Assembly: GCF_003048875.2 (NCBI RefSeq)
Contig: NZ_CP049264.1
Coordinates: 1,736,001 to 1,800,000 of the forward strand
Reading direction: 5' to 3'
Origin: Campylobacter concisus
Lineage (GTDB): Bacteria; Campylobacterota; Campylobacteria; Campylobacterales; Campylobacteraceae
DNA: 64,000 bases
The position numbers and the translations under genes were made by a program. Of this stretch, positions 47,364 through 55,069 are shown piece after piece; the stretch's first letter is position 1, and each line of letters begins with the position of its first letter. The notes beneath the pieces are model-generated. The model was not told where the DNA came from and did not search any database. It worked only from the letters and a program-made list of their open reading frames with translations.

Positions 47364-48923
47364 ATGGACAAAAATAGCAAGATCGAAAAGTCTTATGATG
47401 AGCTAACATATAAATCAGCAGCATTTGCGCAGTCATCGCCCTATAAACTAGAGGCTTGCGCCACACTTCTTGGCATCAATCCACCGCCTTGCAAAAACGC
47501 AAAAGTTTTGGAGATAGGTTGCAGTTTTGGTGGAAATTTGATCCCATTTGCGGTAAATAACGAGAACGCAAGAGTAGTTGGCATCGATCTTAGCGGCGAG
47601 CAAATAAGGCGCGGAAAAGAGATCGTAAAAGAGATAGGACTGCAAAATTTAGAGCTAATTCACGGCGACATCTGCGAGTTTAAAAGTGATGAGAAATTTG
47701 ACTACATCATCGCTCACGGCGTCTTTAGCTGGGTGCCTGACTTTGTAAAAGATGCTATTTTAAGGGTCGTAAGAGAAAATTTAAGCCAAAACGGCGTAGC
47801 ATTTATATCTTACAACACTTATCCAGGCTGGAAGGTAAAGGATATATTACGTGATCTTATGTTGCTTGCTGCAGAAAAAAAAGAAGGAATAAGAGATAAA
47901 TTACAATCAGCAAAAGAAGCACTTTTGGTCTTTAAGAAGGTGCTATTAAATAGAGATAGTGAGGCATTTGAAAAAGCTATACCTGCAAAATCGCTTATAT
48001 CTAAAATAGATAATATCCTTGAAAATAGTGATAATTATATAGCTCATGAATTTTTAGAAGTTATAAATGATCCATTTTATTTTAAAGATTTTTGTAACAA
48101 AATAGATAAATTTGATTTGGCTTATCTTTGCGAAAGTGATCTTAATGATATTTTTGCGCCAGATTTTGGAAATAATCTTGTTGATGATTTTAAGAAGAAG
48201 CATTTTGGTGATCGTATACAAAGTGAGCAATTTTTTGATACATTAAACATGAGGCCTTTTAGACAGAGCCTAATAGTGCATAAGGAAGCTTATGAGCTTG
48301 TTAAAGAAAAACACATAGGGCCAAGCGACATAGCAAAGATAAATGTTGCTGTAAACTTTAAAAAAGTCGGTGATATGTGGGTTAGTGCAAACCAGGATAA
48401 GGCTATGCCACATGATATATCATGGCTTTGTGAAATATTTCATAAGATATACCCAGCAAGTATAAACCTTTCTCAGATTTTAGAAGTTTTACCAGAAGAT
48501 AAGCTCAATGTCTATACTGCTTTTATAAGAGTGCTTTCAAGTGTTTTTGATGAGGCAATAGTTGGAACTAAAGAATTTTTAGATATCAAATATGAACCCG
48601 GAAAGACTAGATTAAAAGAAGCTCTTGTACCTTACATGAGGTATTTTTCTAAAAATGGGGTCGAAAAAGATATTGTTTTTGCTAATGAGTTAAATTTTAG
48701 TGAATCAAACTTCTTGCAAGAAGACTTTGACATCATTCTTGAGTTTAATGGTAAAAATACAGAAGCTGATATAGTCAATAAGGTGATAAAAAATATAAAA
48801 GCTGGCAAGTTAAATCTTGTAAATGAAAAAGACCAAAAACATCTTGCAGTACATGCAAAAGAGTATGTAAAAAGACTATCCATAATTCTAAGCATTGGTT
48901 TTGCATTTGAAGAGATAGAATAA
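47364..48923 (+). CDS. SAM-dependent methyltransferase with methyltransferase-regulatory domain
   Basis: A 519-aa two-part protein. The N-terminal Rossmann methyltransferase (about 1-160) has motif I VLEIGCSFGGNLIPFA, the acidic residue of motif II in VVGIDLSGEQI, and DYIIAHGVFSWVPD. The remainder resembles the methyltransferase regulatory domain (PF10119 type). Codon use changes within the gene: up to about 47840 it matches the host (25 of 60 bases G/C in the line at 47521), then it becomes very AT-rich (13 of 60 at 48001) to the end. A8 at 47875-47882 lies near the change. The target is unknown. Confidence 0.75.
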   Translation: MDKNSKIEKSYDELTYKSAAFAQSSPYKLEACATLLGINPPPCKNAKVLEIGCSFGGNLIPFAVNNENARVVGIDLSGEQIRRGKEIVKEIGLQNLELIHGDICEFKSDEKFDYIIAHGVFSWVPDFVKDAILRVVRENLSQNGVAFISYNTYPGWKVKDILRDLMLLAAEKKEGIRDKLQSAKEALLVFKKVLLNRDSEAFEKAIPAKSLISKIDNILENSDNYIAHEFLEVINDPFYFKDFCNKIDKFDLAYLCESDLNDIFAPDFGNNLVDDFKKKHFGDRIQSEQFFDTLNMRPFRQSLIVHKEAYELVKEKHIGPSDIAKINVAVNFKKVGDMWVSANQDKAMPHDISWLCEIFHKIYPASINLSQILEVLPEDKLNVYTAFIRVLSSVFDEAIVGTKEFLDIKYEPGKTRLKEALVPYMRYFSKNGVEKDIVFANELNFSESNFLQEDFDIILEFNGKNTEADIVNKVIKNIKAGKLNLVNEKDQKHLAVHAKEYVKRLSIILSIGFAFEEIE

Positions 48924-48934
48924 AGATTTAAGCG

Positions 48935-49399
48935 ATGAGAAAGTTTTTTGCTCTTATATTTTGTATATTTCTAACAGGTTGTGCTAGCAAGCCAAGCGTG
49001 AAAAATCTAAATCTTAAAAGCAGCCTAAACTACGGCGGCGAAGAGCTTGCAAAGATACTTGAGCAAGATGATGCAGTAGCATTTAGCAGCAACTTGCGTG
49101 AGGGAGTTTTCATCTACATAAGTAACGCCAAAGTCGCAAACTATCTTGGCGTAGTAAGAGCTGAGAGACACGCTAAATTTAGCGTAAAAGAGCTAGGTAA
49201 AAACGATCTTTTGATAAAAAGCGTAAATGATCTCGCGCAAAGTTTTGATGCTAGTTTGGAGCGAGCTAGAGAGCTAAAATGCGGCACTTTAGTGATCAGG
49301 CTAAAAGATAAATTTCAAGATTTAGAAGCGGCAAATAAATTTTTAGAGCAAAACGAGAGCGCATTTTTAAAGATGAGTGGTGAGATAAGCTGCAAGTAG
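48935..49399 (+). CDS. Small lipoprotein of unknown function
   Basis: A 154-aa lipoprotein: the signal ends in FLTGC with lipidated C16. The mature part is mixed alpha/beta, with one PglB-type sequon (E-Q-N-E-S) near the C-terminus. Base composition returns to the host type here after the AT-rich methyltransferase domain. The start lies 11 nt after the methyltransferase stop. No domain recognised. Confidence 0.68.
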   Translation: MRKFFALIFCIFLTGCASKPSVKNLNLKSSLNYGGEELAKILEQDDAVAFSSNLREGVFIYISNAKVANYLGVVRAERHAKFSVKELGKNDLLIKSVNDLAQSFDASLERARELKCGTLVIRLKDKFQDLEAANKFLEQNESAFLKMSGEISCK

Positions 49400-49401
49400 C
49401 C

Positions 49402-50205
49402 TTATCTTCCCTGCTCTATAATCCTAAAAACTTCATCCTCTAAACTCAAAGCATTTTTGCCAAAAGCTACGTAAAATGGGCTTTTTAGATCCGCTAGCTT
49501 GTAGCTTGGCTCGCATCTGTCGCTAGCGTTTAAGACCTTGCCACCGCTAAATTTCACTACCGCCTCGCCTGCAGCATTGTCCCAAAGATAGCTTGGGCTA
49601 AATCTCACATATATCCCGCCAAGCTCGGCTAAACGGCAAAATTTAATGGCAGATCCGATGCATTTTTGCTCTAAATTTAAACTATCTCTTACAAGTTCAA
49701 CCTTCTTCGTCTCGCCTCTTCTGCTTGAAAAGATGAAGCTATTTAAGCTTTTAGCTTTTTCATTTAGATCTTGTTTTTCTACGACCTCATCATTTGTGCC
49801 TAAAATTTCTTTAAAAGCGCCGTTTTCATCAGCGTAAAAAAGCTCTTTACTAACTGGGATAAAAATGACGCCAAGCACCGGTCTAGCCTCTTTTATAAGC
49901 GCTATACAAACACAAAATTCGCCATTTCTAGCTAAAAATTCTTTCGTGCCATCAAGGGGATCAACTAGCCAAAACTCATCTTTGTCACTCTCTTGCAAGA
50001 TGCTCTCTTCAGAGCAAATTTTTATCCCACTTTTGCTTAGCTCTTTTAGTATCACCTCATTTGCCGCTAGGTCAGCGCTAGTTAGCGGCGAGCTGTCATC
50101 TTTTAGGCAGACTTTAAGCGCCTGGCCATTAGATGAGTAAAATTTCATTATCTCACCCCCAGCGCTGATGGCTGCCTTGATGGCTAAATTTAAAAGCTCG
50201 CTCAT
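49402..50205 (-). CDS. cysQ: 3'(2'),5'-bisphosphate nucleotidase, CysQ-like inositol monophosphatase family
   Basis: A 267-aa lithium-sensitive phosphatase-family protein that probably removes PAP, the by-product of sulfate activation. The metal-binding motif is DPLDGTKEF, preceded by CSEES, and the C-terminal motif is SYLWDNAAGEAVV. The start is ATG 50205, which overlaps the gltA stop (ATGA); in-frame codons further upstream lie inside gltA and are not used. Other inositol-phosphatase substrates are possible. Confidence 0.85.
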   Translation of the reverse strand: MSELLNLAIKAAISAGGEIMKFYSSNGQALKVCLKDDSSPLTSADLAANEVILKELSKSGIKICSEESILQESDKDEFWLVDPLDGTKEFLARNGEFCVCIALIKEARPVLGVIFIPVSKELFYADENGAFKEILGTNDEVVEKQDLNEKAKSLNSFIFSSRRGETKKVELVRDSLNLEQKCIGSAIKFCRLAELGGIYVRFSPSYLWDNAAGEAVVKFSGGKVLNASDRCEPSYKLADLKSPFYVAFGKNALSLEDEVFRIIEQGR

Positions 50206-51479
50206 TTTGGTGTTCTGTTTGTCTCTCCGACGTAGAGCTGTCTTGGACGGACGATCTTTATAGTGTCTTGCTCTTTTAGCTCGATCCACTGGCTGATCCA
50301 GCCTGGCGTCCTGCCGATCACGAAAATGACGGCAAACATATTATTTGGTATGCCAAGCGCTTTTAGGATGAGCCCTGAGTGAAAATCAACATTTGGATAT
50401 AAATTTCTACTTACAAAGTAGTCGTCATTTAGCGCGATCTCTTCGATGCGGTTGGCGATCTTGATAAGCTCTGAGCTAATGCCGATCTCATCCATCAGCT
50501 GATCTCTCATCTTTTTAAGCACCTTTGCGCGAGGGTCGAAGTTTTTATAGACCCTGTGACCAAAGCCCATTAGCCTAAATGGATCGTTCTTATCCTTTGC
50601 TCTAGCGATGTATTTATCGACGTTTGCGACCGAGCCGATCTCTTCAAGCTGGCGGATGACGCCCTCGTTTGCCCCACCGTGAGCCCAGCCCCAAAGAGCG
50701 CCGATACCAGCGCTTATACATGCGTATGGGTGCGCGTGCGTAGAGCCAACAGTCCTAACGGTAGTCGTCGAGGCGTTTTGCTCGTGGTCAGCGTGGAGCA
50801 TAAAGACCGTGTCAAGCGCCTTTATCTCGATAGGCTTAAGATCGACGTGCTCGTATGGATAGCCCCTCATCATGTAGAGGAAATTTTCAGTAAAGCCACG
50901 ATCTAAATTTGGATATATAATAGGAAGTCCGCGTGAGTAGCGGTAGCTAAAGGCTGCGATCGTTGGGATCTTGGCGATTATACGCATAGCCATCTCGTGA
51001 TACTCTTCAGGCTTGTCCATATTTAGGTGATCTGAGTAAAAGGCACTTAGCGCTGAGACTGCTGCCTGCAAGATCGCCATAGGGTGCGCTTTGTCTGGAA
51101 ATGCATCAAATAGCTTCATCATGCCCTCGTGTATGAAGCTCCTTTTTTTGAGCTCATCTTTAAAGCCCCTGTATTGCTCGTTCGTTGGCAGCTCTTTGTT
51201 TAAAAGCAGGTAGGCAACGTCCAAAAATGTCTTATTTTCAGCCAAATAGGCGATGTCGTAGCCCCTATACATGAGCTCGCCCTTTAGGCCGTCTATGTAG
51301 GTTATGGCTGAGCGGCACATCGCAGTTGAAGTGTAGCCTCTGTCAAAGGTAAACATCCCAGTGTCGCTAAAGAAGGTCGATATGTCGATGACGTCTGGCC
51401 CCATCGTGCCTTTTAGGATAGGAAATTCATAGCTTTTGCCAGTTCGGTTGTCGATTAGTGTGGCTGTATTTGATGACAT
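50202..51479 (-). CDS. gltA: Citrate synthase
   Basis: A 425-aa type II citrate synthase joining oxaloacetate and acetyl-CoA. Catalytic regions are MLHADHEQNASTTTVRTVGS (His), GGANEGVIRQL, LMGFGHRVYKNFDPRAK (His), and NVDFHSGLILKALGIP (Asp). The length is standard for the large bacterial enzyme. It lies 2 nt after the antiporter gene on the same strand and is coupled to cysQ. It feeds the TCA cycle that supports respiration in this organism. Confidence 0.97.
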   Translation of the reverse strand: MSSNTATLIDNRTGKSYEFPILKGTMGPDVIDISTFFSDTGMFTFDRGYTSTAMCRSAITYIDGLKGELMYRGYDIAYLAENKTFLDVAYLLLNKELPTNEQYRGFKDELKKRSFIHEGMMKLFDAFPDKAHPMAILQAAVSALSAFYSDHLNMDKPEEYHEMAMRIIAKIPTIAAFSYRYSRGLPIIYPNLDRGFTENFLYMMRGYPYEHVDLKPIEIKALDTVFMLHADHEQNASTTTVRTVGSTHAHPYACISAGIGALWGWAHGGANEGVIRQLEEIGSVANVDKYIARAKDKNDPFRLMGFGHRVYKNFDPRAKVLKKMRDQLMDEIGISSELIKIANRIEEIALNDDYFVSRNLYPNVDFHSGLILKALGIPNNMFAVIFVIGRTPGWISQWIELKEQDTIKIVRPRQLYVGETNRTPK

Positions 51480-51481
51480 TT

Positions 51482-52645
51482 TTACTCCTTGCTTTTTGAT
51501 TGCATTAAAATTTTGATGATTATAGCTCCTATTATAGCTTGTGCGAGGCTTGCTAGGATGAAAGATGAGTAAGAATAGTCACTTATCTCGCCTGATTTGT
51601 GTGCGATAGTAGCAACTGCGATCAAAAGAGTGAGCGGCATAGACTGCGAAACTGAAAATAAAAATATCCCTCTAAAGCCAAGCTTGCCCAAAAAGAGCAA
51701 ACTAGATACAACTCTCGTGCCAAGCATCGCTAAAAATATAAAAATAGCATCCTTTATCACTTCGCTAGATCCTAGGCTTGAAAGCTTAAAGGTTGAGCCT
51801 ATGTGGATGAAAAATATCGGCACCAAAAAGCCAAATCCAAAGCTTGAAAGCTTGTGCGGCAAGTCCTTTTTGTGATCGAAAAATGTCGTGATAAACATAC
51901 CTGCGATAAACGCACCAAAGGCAACCTCTAAATTTAGATAGAGCATCAAAGCTATCATCGTGAAAAATACCGCAATGCAAAGCCTGATGTCCTTCTCGTC
52001 CTTGTCGTAGTGCGGCATGAGCACCACTTTAAGCCCTGGATACCACCAAAAAAGCACGTCCAAAATTTTAAAGCTAAGCACGCTGATAGCCAAAAATAGG
52101 ATCAAATAGCCAATCGTTAGCCATAAATTTATGCTCGCTCCAAACTGCAAGTAAGCAGCGGTAAAGGTTAGAAGCGTGATGCTTAAAAGCTCGCCGATAG
52201 TTGCTATTAGCATGCTTAAATTTAGCCACTCTTGCTGCTTGCCATACTCCTTAAATAGCGTAAATACCATACCAACGGCCATTATCGGGATGATGATAAT
52301 GTAAAGCAGGCTAAGCTCAAGTCCTAGCGTCAAAGCCGTGGCTAGAGCATAGATGAGCGCTAGATAGATGAGCCCAAGGCGCAAAATTTTACGGTCGATG
52401 TTTATTAGCATCCTAAGATCGATCTCCATGCCAGCTAGAAACATCAAAAAGAAAAAGCCAACTTCGCTGATGAGCTTAAACATCTCGTTTTCGCCGACAA
52501 CTCCGATGTAGCCAGCAACCGCTCCAAGTAGTATCTCAGCAGGCGCAACTGGGATGCGTAAAATTTTAGAAATATAAGGCGAAGCAAAGACGATAAATGC
52601 CAAAACGACAAGGATGCTAAGCTCGCTTGCTTGGTGTAACTGCAA
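51482..52645 (-). CDS. Kef/CPA2-type cation:proton antiporter
   Basis: A 387-aa membrane protein with about 11-12 hydrophobic segments, like the membrane domain of Kef/NhaA-NapA-type antiporters. It lacks the C-terminal TrkA-N (NAD-binding) domain of KefB/C. Signatures are RIPVAPAEILLGAVAGYIG near the N-terminus, FFLMFLAGMEIDLRML, and LEVAFGAFIAGMFITTFFDH. It exchanges Na+ or K+ for protons. The stop is 2 nt before the gltA start, so the two may be co-transcribed. Confidence 0.88.
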   Translation of the reverse strand: MQLHQASELSILVVLAFIVFASPYISKILRIPVAPAEILLGAVAGYIGVVGENEMFKLISEVGFFFLMFLAGMEIDLRMLINIDRKILRLGLIYLALIYALATALTLGLELSLLYIIIIPIMAVGMVFTLFKEYGKQQEWLNLSMLIATIGELLSITLLTFTAAYLQFGASINLWLTIGYLILFLAISVLSFKILDVLFWWYPGLKVVLMPHYDKDEKDIRLCIAVFFTMIALMLYLNLEVAFGAFIAGMFITTFFDHKKDLPHKLSSFGFGFLVPIFFIHIGSTFKLSSLGSSEVIKDAIFIFLAMLGTRVVSSLLFLGKLGFRGIFLFSVSQSMPLTLLIAVATIAHKSGEISDYSYSSFILASLAQAIIGAIIIKILMQSKSKE

Positions 52646-52761
52646 AAAGATCCTTAAAATAAAAATGCCTGATTGTATAAAAAGCTTTGTTATTTTTTGA
52701 TTAAGCTAAGCAAAATTTGGGCAAAATGGCGGCTATTTTTAGAAATTTGGAGTGAAATTTT

Positions 52762-53244
52762 ATGCGTAAATTTAGCCTTTTTATTTTGATATTTTTTGGC
52801 GTCTTTTCTTTGGCAGGCGAGCTAAATTTAGTTGAGAGTTTTAGATTTGATGGCAGCACATTTTATAAAAAACAAGTGGTTAAAAATGAGAGTTTTTACT
52901 TTTTAAAAAATGAAAACATGGACGAGCACTTTGCTGCTTTTAAGGTAAAGTTTGACAAAGATGTCAAGACAAAAAGCGAGCTAGAAAAGCTAAAAATGGC
53001 TCTTAAGCAAGATAAAAACGTGCTTTTTAGCGAAGAAAATGATCAAATTTTAGCTCTTATAAAAAATGAAACTAAGAGCAAAAATATAGAAATAATCCAC
53101 TTTTTGCTTAAAAAAGATGGAGTTTTGATGCTTTCGTATGAGAGAATTTATGATCCACAAACATCAGCAGATGCCCTTAAACCAGTGCTTTTAAGAGAAG
53201 CTAGAAATTTTATGCTACAGATGCCAAAGATAGAAGCTAGGTAG
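52762..53244 (+). CDS. Exported protein of unknown function
   Basis: A 160-aa protein with a Sec signal peptide (about 1-18, ending FSLAG) and no lipobox. The mature part is rich in Lys and Asn with mixed secondary structure. No domain recognised. It is preceded by a 116-nt gap and followed directly by the tandem repeat region at 53268. Confidence 0.65.
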   Translation: MRKFSLFILIFFGVFSLAGELNLVESFRFDGSTFYKKQVVKNESFYFLKNENMDEHFAAFKVKFDKDVKTKSELEKLKMALKQDKNVLFSEENDQILALIKNETKSKNIEIIHFLLKKDGVLMLSYERIYDPQTSADALKPVLLREARNFMLQMPKIEAR

Positions 53245-53267
53245 AGAGGCACATGTGACGGCACTAC

Positions 53268-53538
53268 GCACTGCATGCGATTGTATATCGGTAAGCCTCA
53301 GTAAATTTTAAAATTTCATGAGCGAGTAATTTCGGCTCTAAAATTTGAGTTAAGCTGTAAGCGAAGCCAAATTTTAGTAGCCAATTCTTGCGAGTGAATG
53401 AAAGTTTAAAATTTGCTTTGAGATGTAAATTTATCAAAAGGGAGACAAGGGGACTTAAATTACGAAGCCGTCCCCTTATCCCCCTTTTTAAATCCCCCAA
53501 ACCCCTCGCACGTTAGAGATGGCATGCTTCAGTGCTTC
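53268..53538. repeat. Tandem non-coding repeat, unit 1 (271 nt)
   Basis: Starts with GCACTGCATGCG and ends where the next copy of that 12-mer begins. Blocks shared with unit 2, in the same order: CTCA(A)GTAAATTTTAA, CGGCTCTAAA, CGAAG...GTAGCC or AAGCGAAGCC then AAATTT(T)AGTAG, GCGAGTGA, TTTAAAATTTGC, ACTTA...TACGAAG, a C-rich run of CCCC/CCCCC, and CGTTAGAG before GCATGC. The units are clearly homologous but diverged. A short minus-strand ORF here (53264-53500) is not supported. Confidence 0.85.
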
Positions 53539-53549
53539 GCACTGCATGC
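53522..53549. repeat. Strong hairpin at the repeat junction, copy 1
   Basis: GCATG, a 3-nt bulge CTT, CAGTGC, loop TTC, GCACTG and CATGC fold into an 11-bp stem. It marks the boundary between the two 270-nt units. Confidence 0.8.
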
Positions 53550-53808
53550 GTTTTATGACAAAGAAACTCAAGTAAATTTTAAGAGCATATCACGGCTCTA
53601 AATTTAGTGCTAAACGAAGTGTAGCCTAAATTTAGTAGTCTGCTAAGGCGAGTGAGTAAGATTTTAAAATTTGCAAAATAGTTTTTTAGAAATTTAAAGT
53701 TTTTTCTTCTTTGTTAAGGTGGAAGAGGCTTGACTTACGAAGTCGCTCCCTTTCCCCTTAACAATCCCCTAACTCCGACAACGTTAGAGGTGCATGCTTC
53801 AGTGCTTC
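53539..53808. repeat. Tandem non-coding repeat, unit 2 (270 nt)
   Basis: The second copy, again running from GCACTGCATGCG to the next copy at 53809. It keeps the block order of unit 1 with substitutions and small indels. The region 53821-53867 after it is unique and leads to the crcB stop. No reading frame is shared intact between the two units, which suggests that the sequence is maintained (if at all) for structure or as a mobile relic. Confidence 0.85.
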
Positions 53809-53819
53809 GCACTGCATGC
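53792..53819. repeat. Strong hairpin at the repeat end, copy 2
   Basis: Identical over 28 nt to the hairpin at 53522-53549. A third, decayed version precedes unit 1 at about 53251-53278, where only the right arm is intact. Confidence 0.8.
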
Positions 53820-53867
53820 GGTTAAGAAAATCTAGCAAAATTTAAGCTCTGTTAAATTTGCAAGCTC

Positions 53868-54221
53868 TCACAAATTTTTACCAAGTAAAATGCCAAGATA
53901 GCTTGCAAGTAGGCAAAGGCTAAGGTTTAAAAATATATTTAAAAAGCCTTTTATGAGTTCGCCTTCTAGTAAAAATTTCACGCTATCAAGGCTAAAGCTT
54001 GAAAACGTGGTAAAGCCGCCAAGTATGCCAACGACCAAGAACACTCTCAAACTTTGGCTTAAATTTAAGCAAAATAAAACGCCTATAATGAAACTACCAA
54101 GCACATTTACGCCAAGCGTGGTTAGCGGGAAGTGGCTAAATTTTAGTAGCTCGCCAGCTAAAAACCTGCACCCAGCCCCTATAAAGCCTCCAAGCCCCGC
54201 AAAAAGTAAATTTACAAGCAT
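53868..54221 (-). CDS. crcB: Fluoride ion channel CrcB/Fluc
   Basis: A 117-aa Fluc protein with four membrane segments. Conserved motifs are GLGGFIGAGCRFLAGE, TLGVNVLGSFIIGVL (with the channel Asn) and GGFTTFSSFSLDSV (the Phe/Thr-rich pore region). It exports fluoride passively as a dual-topology dimer. It overlaps the bioB stop by one base, so it is the last gene of the bioB string. No fluoride riboswitch is visible in front of it. Confidence 0.93.
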   Translation of the reverse strand: MLVNLLFAGLGGFIGAGCRFLAGELLKFSHFPLTTLGVNVLGSFIIGVLFCLNLSQSLRVFLVVGILGGFTTFSSFSLDSVKFLLEGELIKGFLNIFLNLSLCLLASYLGILLGKNL

Positions 54222-55069
54222 TAGTGGCAGATGCTTGCAAAGCTAAATCCGCGCTTTGTAAGCTCCTCGATGTCCTTGCTTGCCTTCTCGCCCTTTGCGG
54301 TGAGGTAGTCGCCTATCACGATCGCATCGGCGCCATTTTCAAAGATCTCGTACTGCCTCTCGCCTAATATCTTCTCCCTGCCGCCAGCTATCATGACCCT
54401 AGTTTCTGGCAGCGCGCTTTTGGTCTCACGCACGATTTTTAGGGCTTCATCCGCGCTAAGAGGTGGCTCTTCAAGCCTTAGTGCGTCGCTTTTTATGAAA
54501 AAATTTATAGGCGACGAAAATGGCTCAAGCTCTTTTAGGCTAGCTCTAAAGCTCACCCTGTCAGTCTCGCTCTCGCCAACGCCGTAAATGCCGCCAGTGC
54601 AAAGCATGAGCCCAGCCCTTTTTGCGTCTAAATTTGTCTGATATCTCTCGTCCCAAGAGTGCGTTGTGCAGATTTTTGAGAAATATTTGCGGCTTGTTTC
54701 TAGGTTGTGGTTATAGCTAAAAACGCCAGCATTTTTGAGCTCACAAAGCTGCTCGTAAGTCGCCATGCCGTTACATGCGATGAGCATCAAATTTGGCACT
54801 TCTTTATGCACAGCTCTTGCTAAAGAGGCGATGTAGTCGGTCTTTTTGTCATTTAGCCTGGCGCCACTTGTGACTAAACAAAAGCCAAGAGCGTGGTTTT
54901 TATAAGCCATTTTAGCCTCATCCACCACCTGCTGCACGCTTTTTTCTTTAAATTTCGTGATATCAGCGCCAGCTTTGGCACTTTGCGTGCAATAAGCGCA
55001 GTCCTCAGCGCAGTTTCCCTGCGTGACGGAGCATATCGCACAAAGCATAATTGTTTTTACATTAATCAT
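54221..55069 (-). CDS. bioB: Biotin synthase
   Basis: A 282-aa radical SAM enzyme that inserts sulfur into dethiobiotin. The radical SAM cluster is C20-x3-C24-x2-C27 in GNCAEDCAYCTQS. Others are FCLVTSGARL, YNHNLETSRKYF and the [2Fe-2S]-region residues. It is shorter than E. coli BioB, as is usual in campylobacters. Native start codons are ATG 55069 or the in-frame ATG at codon 8. In C. jejuni it follows topA directly; here two AT-rich genes are inserted between them, and the upstream gene overlaps this start by 8 nt. Confidence 0.93.
   Translation of the reverse strand: MINVKTIMLCAICSVTQGNCAEDCAYCTQSAKAGADITKFKEKSVQQVVDEAKMAYKNHALGFCLVTSGARLNDKKTDYIASLARAVHKEVPNLMLIACNGMATYEQLCELKNAGVFSYNHNLETSRKYFSKICTTHSWDERYQTNLDAKRAGLMLCTGGIYGVGESETDRVSFRASLKELEPFSSPINFFIKSDALRLEEPPLSADEALKIVRETKSALPETRVMIAGGREKILGERQYEIFENGADAIVIGDYLTAKGEKASKDIEELTKRGFSFASICH

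Noticed and set aside
47875-47882. A8 tract in the methyltransferase gene as a contingency locus
   Set aside because: The frame is intact on both sides and the tract lies in AT-rich imported sequence, where it is expected by chance.
53264-53500. A 78-codon minus-strand ORF in the repeat region
   Set aside because: It is not conserved as a frame in the second repeat unit and has no RBS; it is a by-product of the repeat.
53251-53820. CRISPR array
   Set aside because: The repeat period is about 270 nt with diverged units, not short identical repeats with unique spacers, and there are no cas genes nearby.
53868-54300. Fluoride riboswitch for crcB
   Set aside because: crcB starts inside the bioB stop with no leader, so there is no room for a riboswitch; none of the conserved elements were seen.
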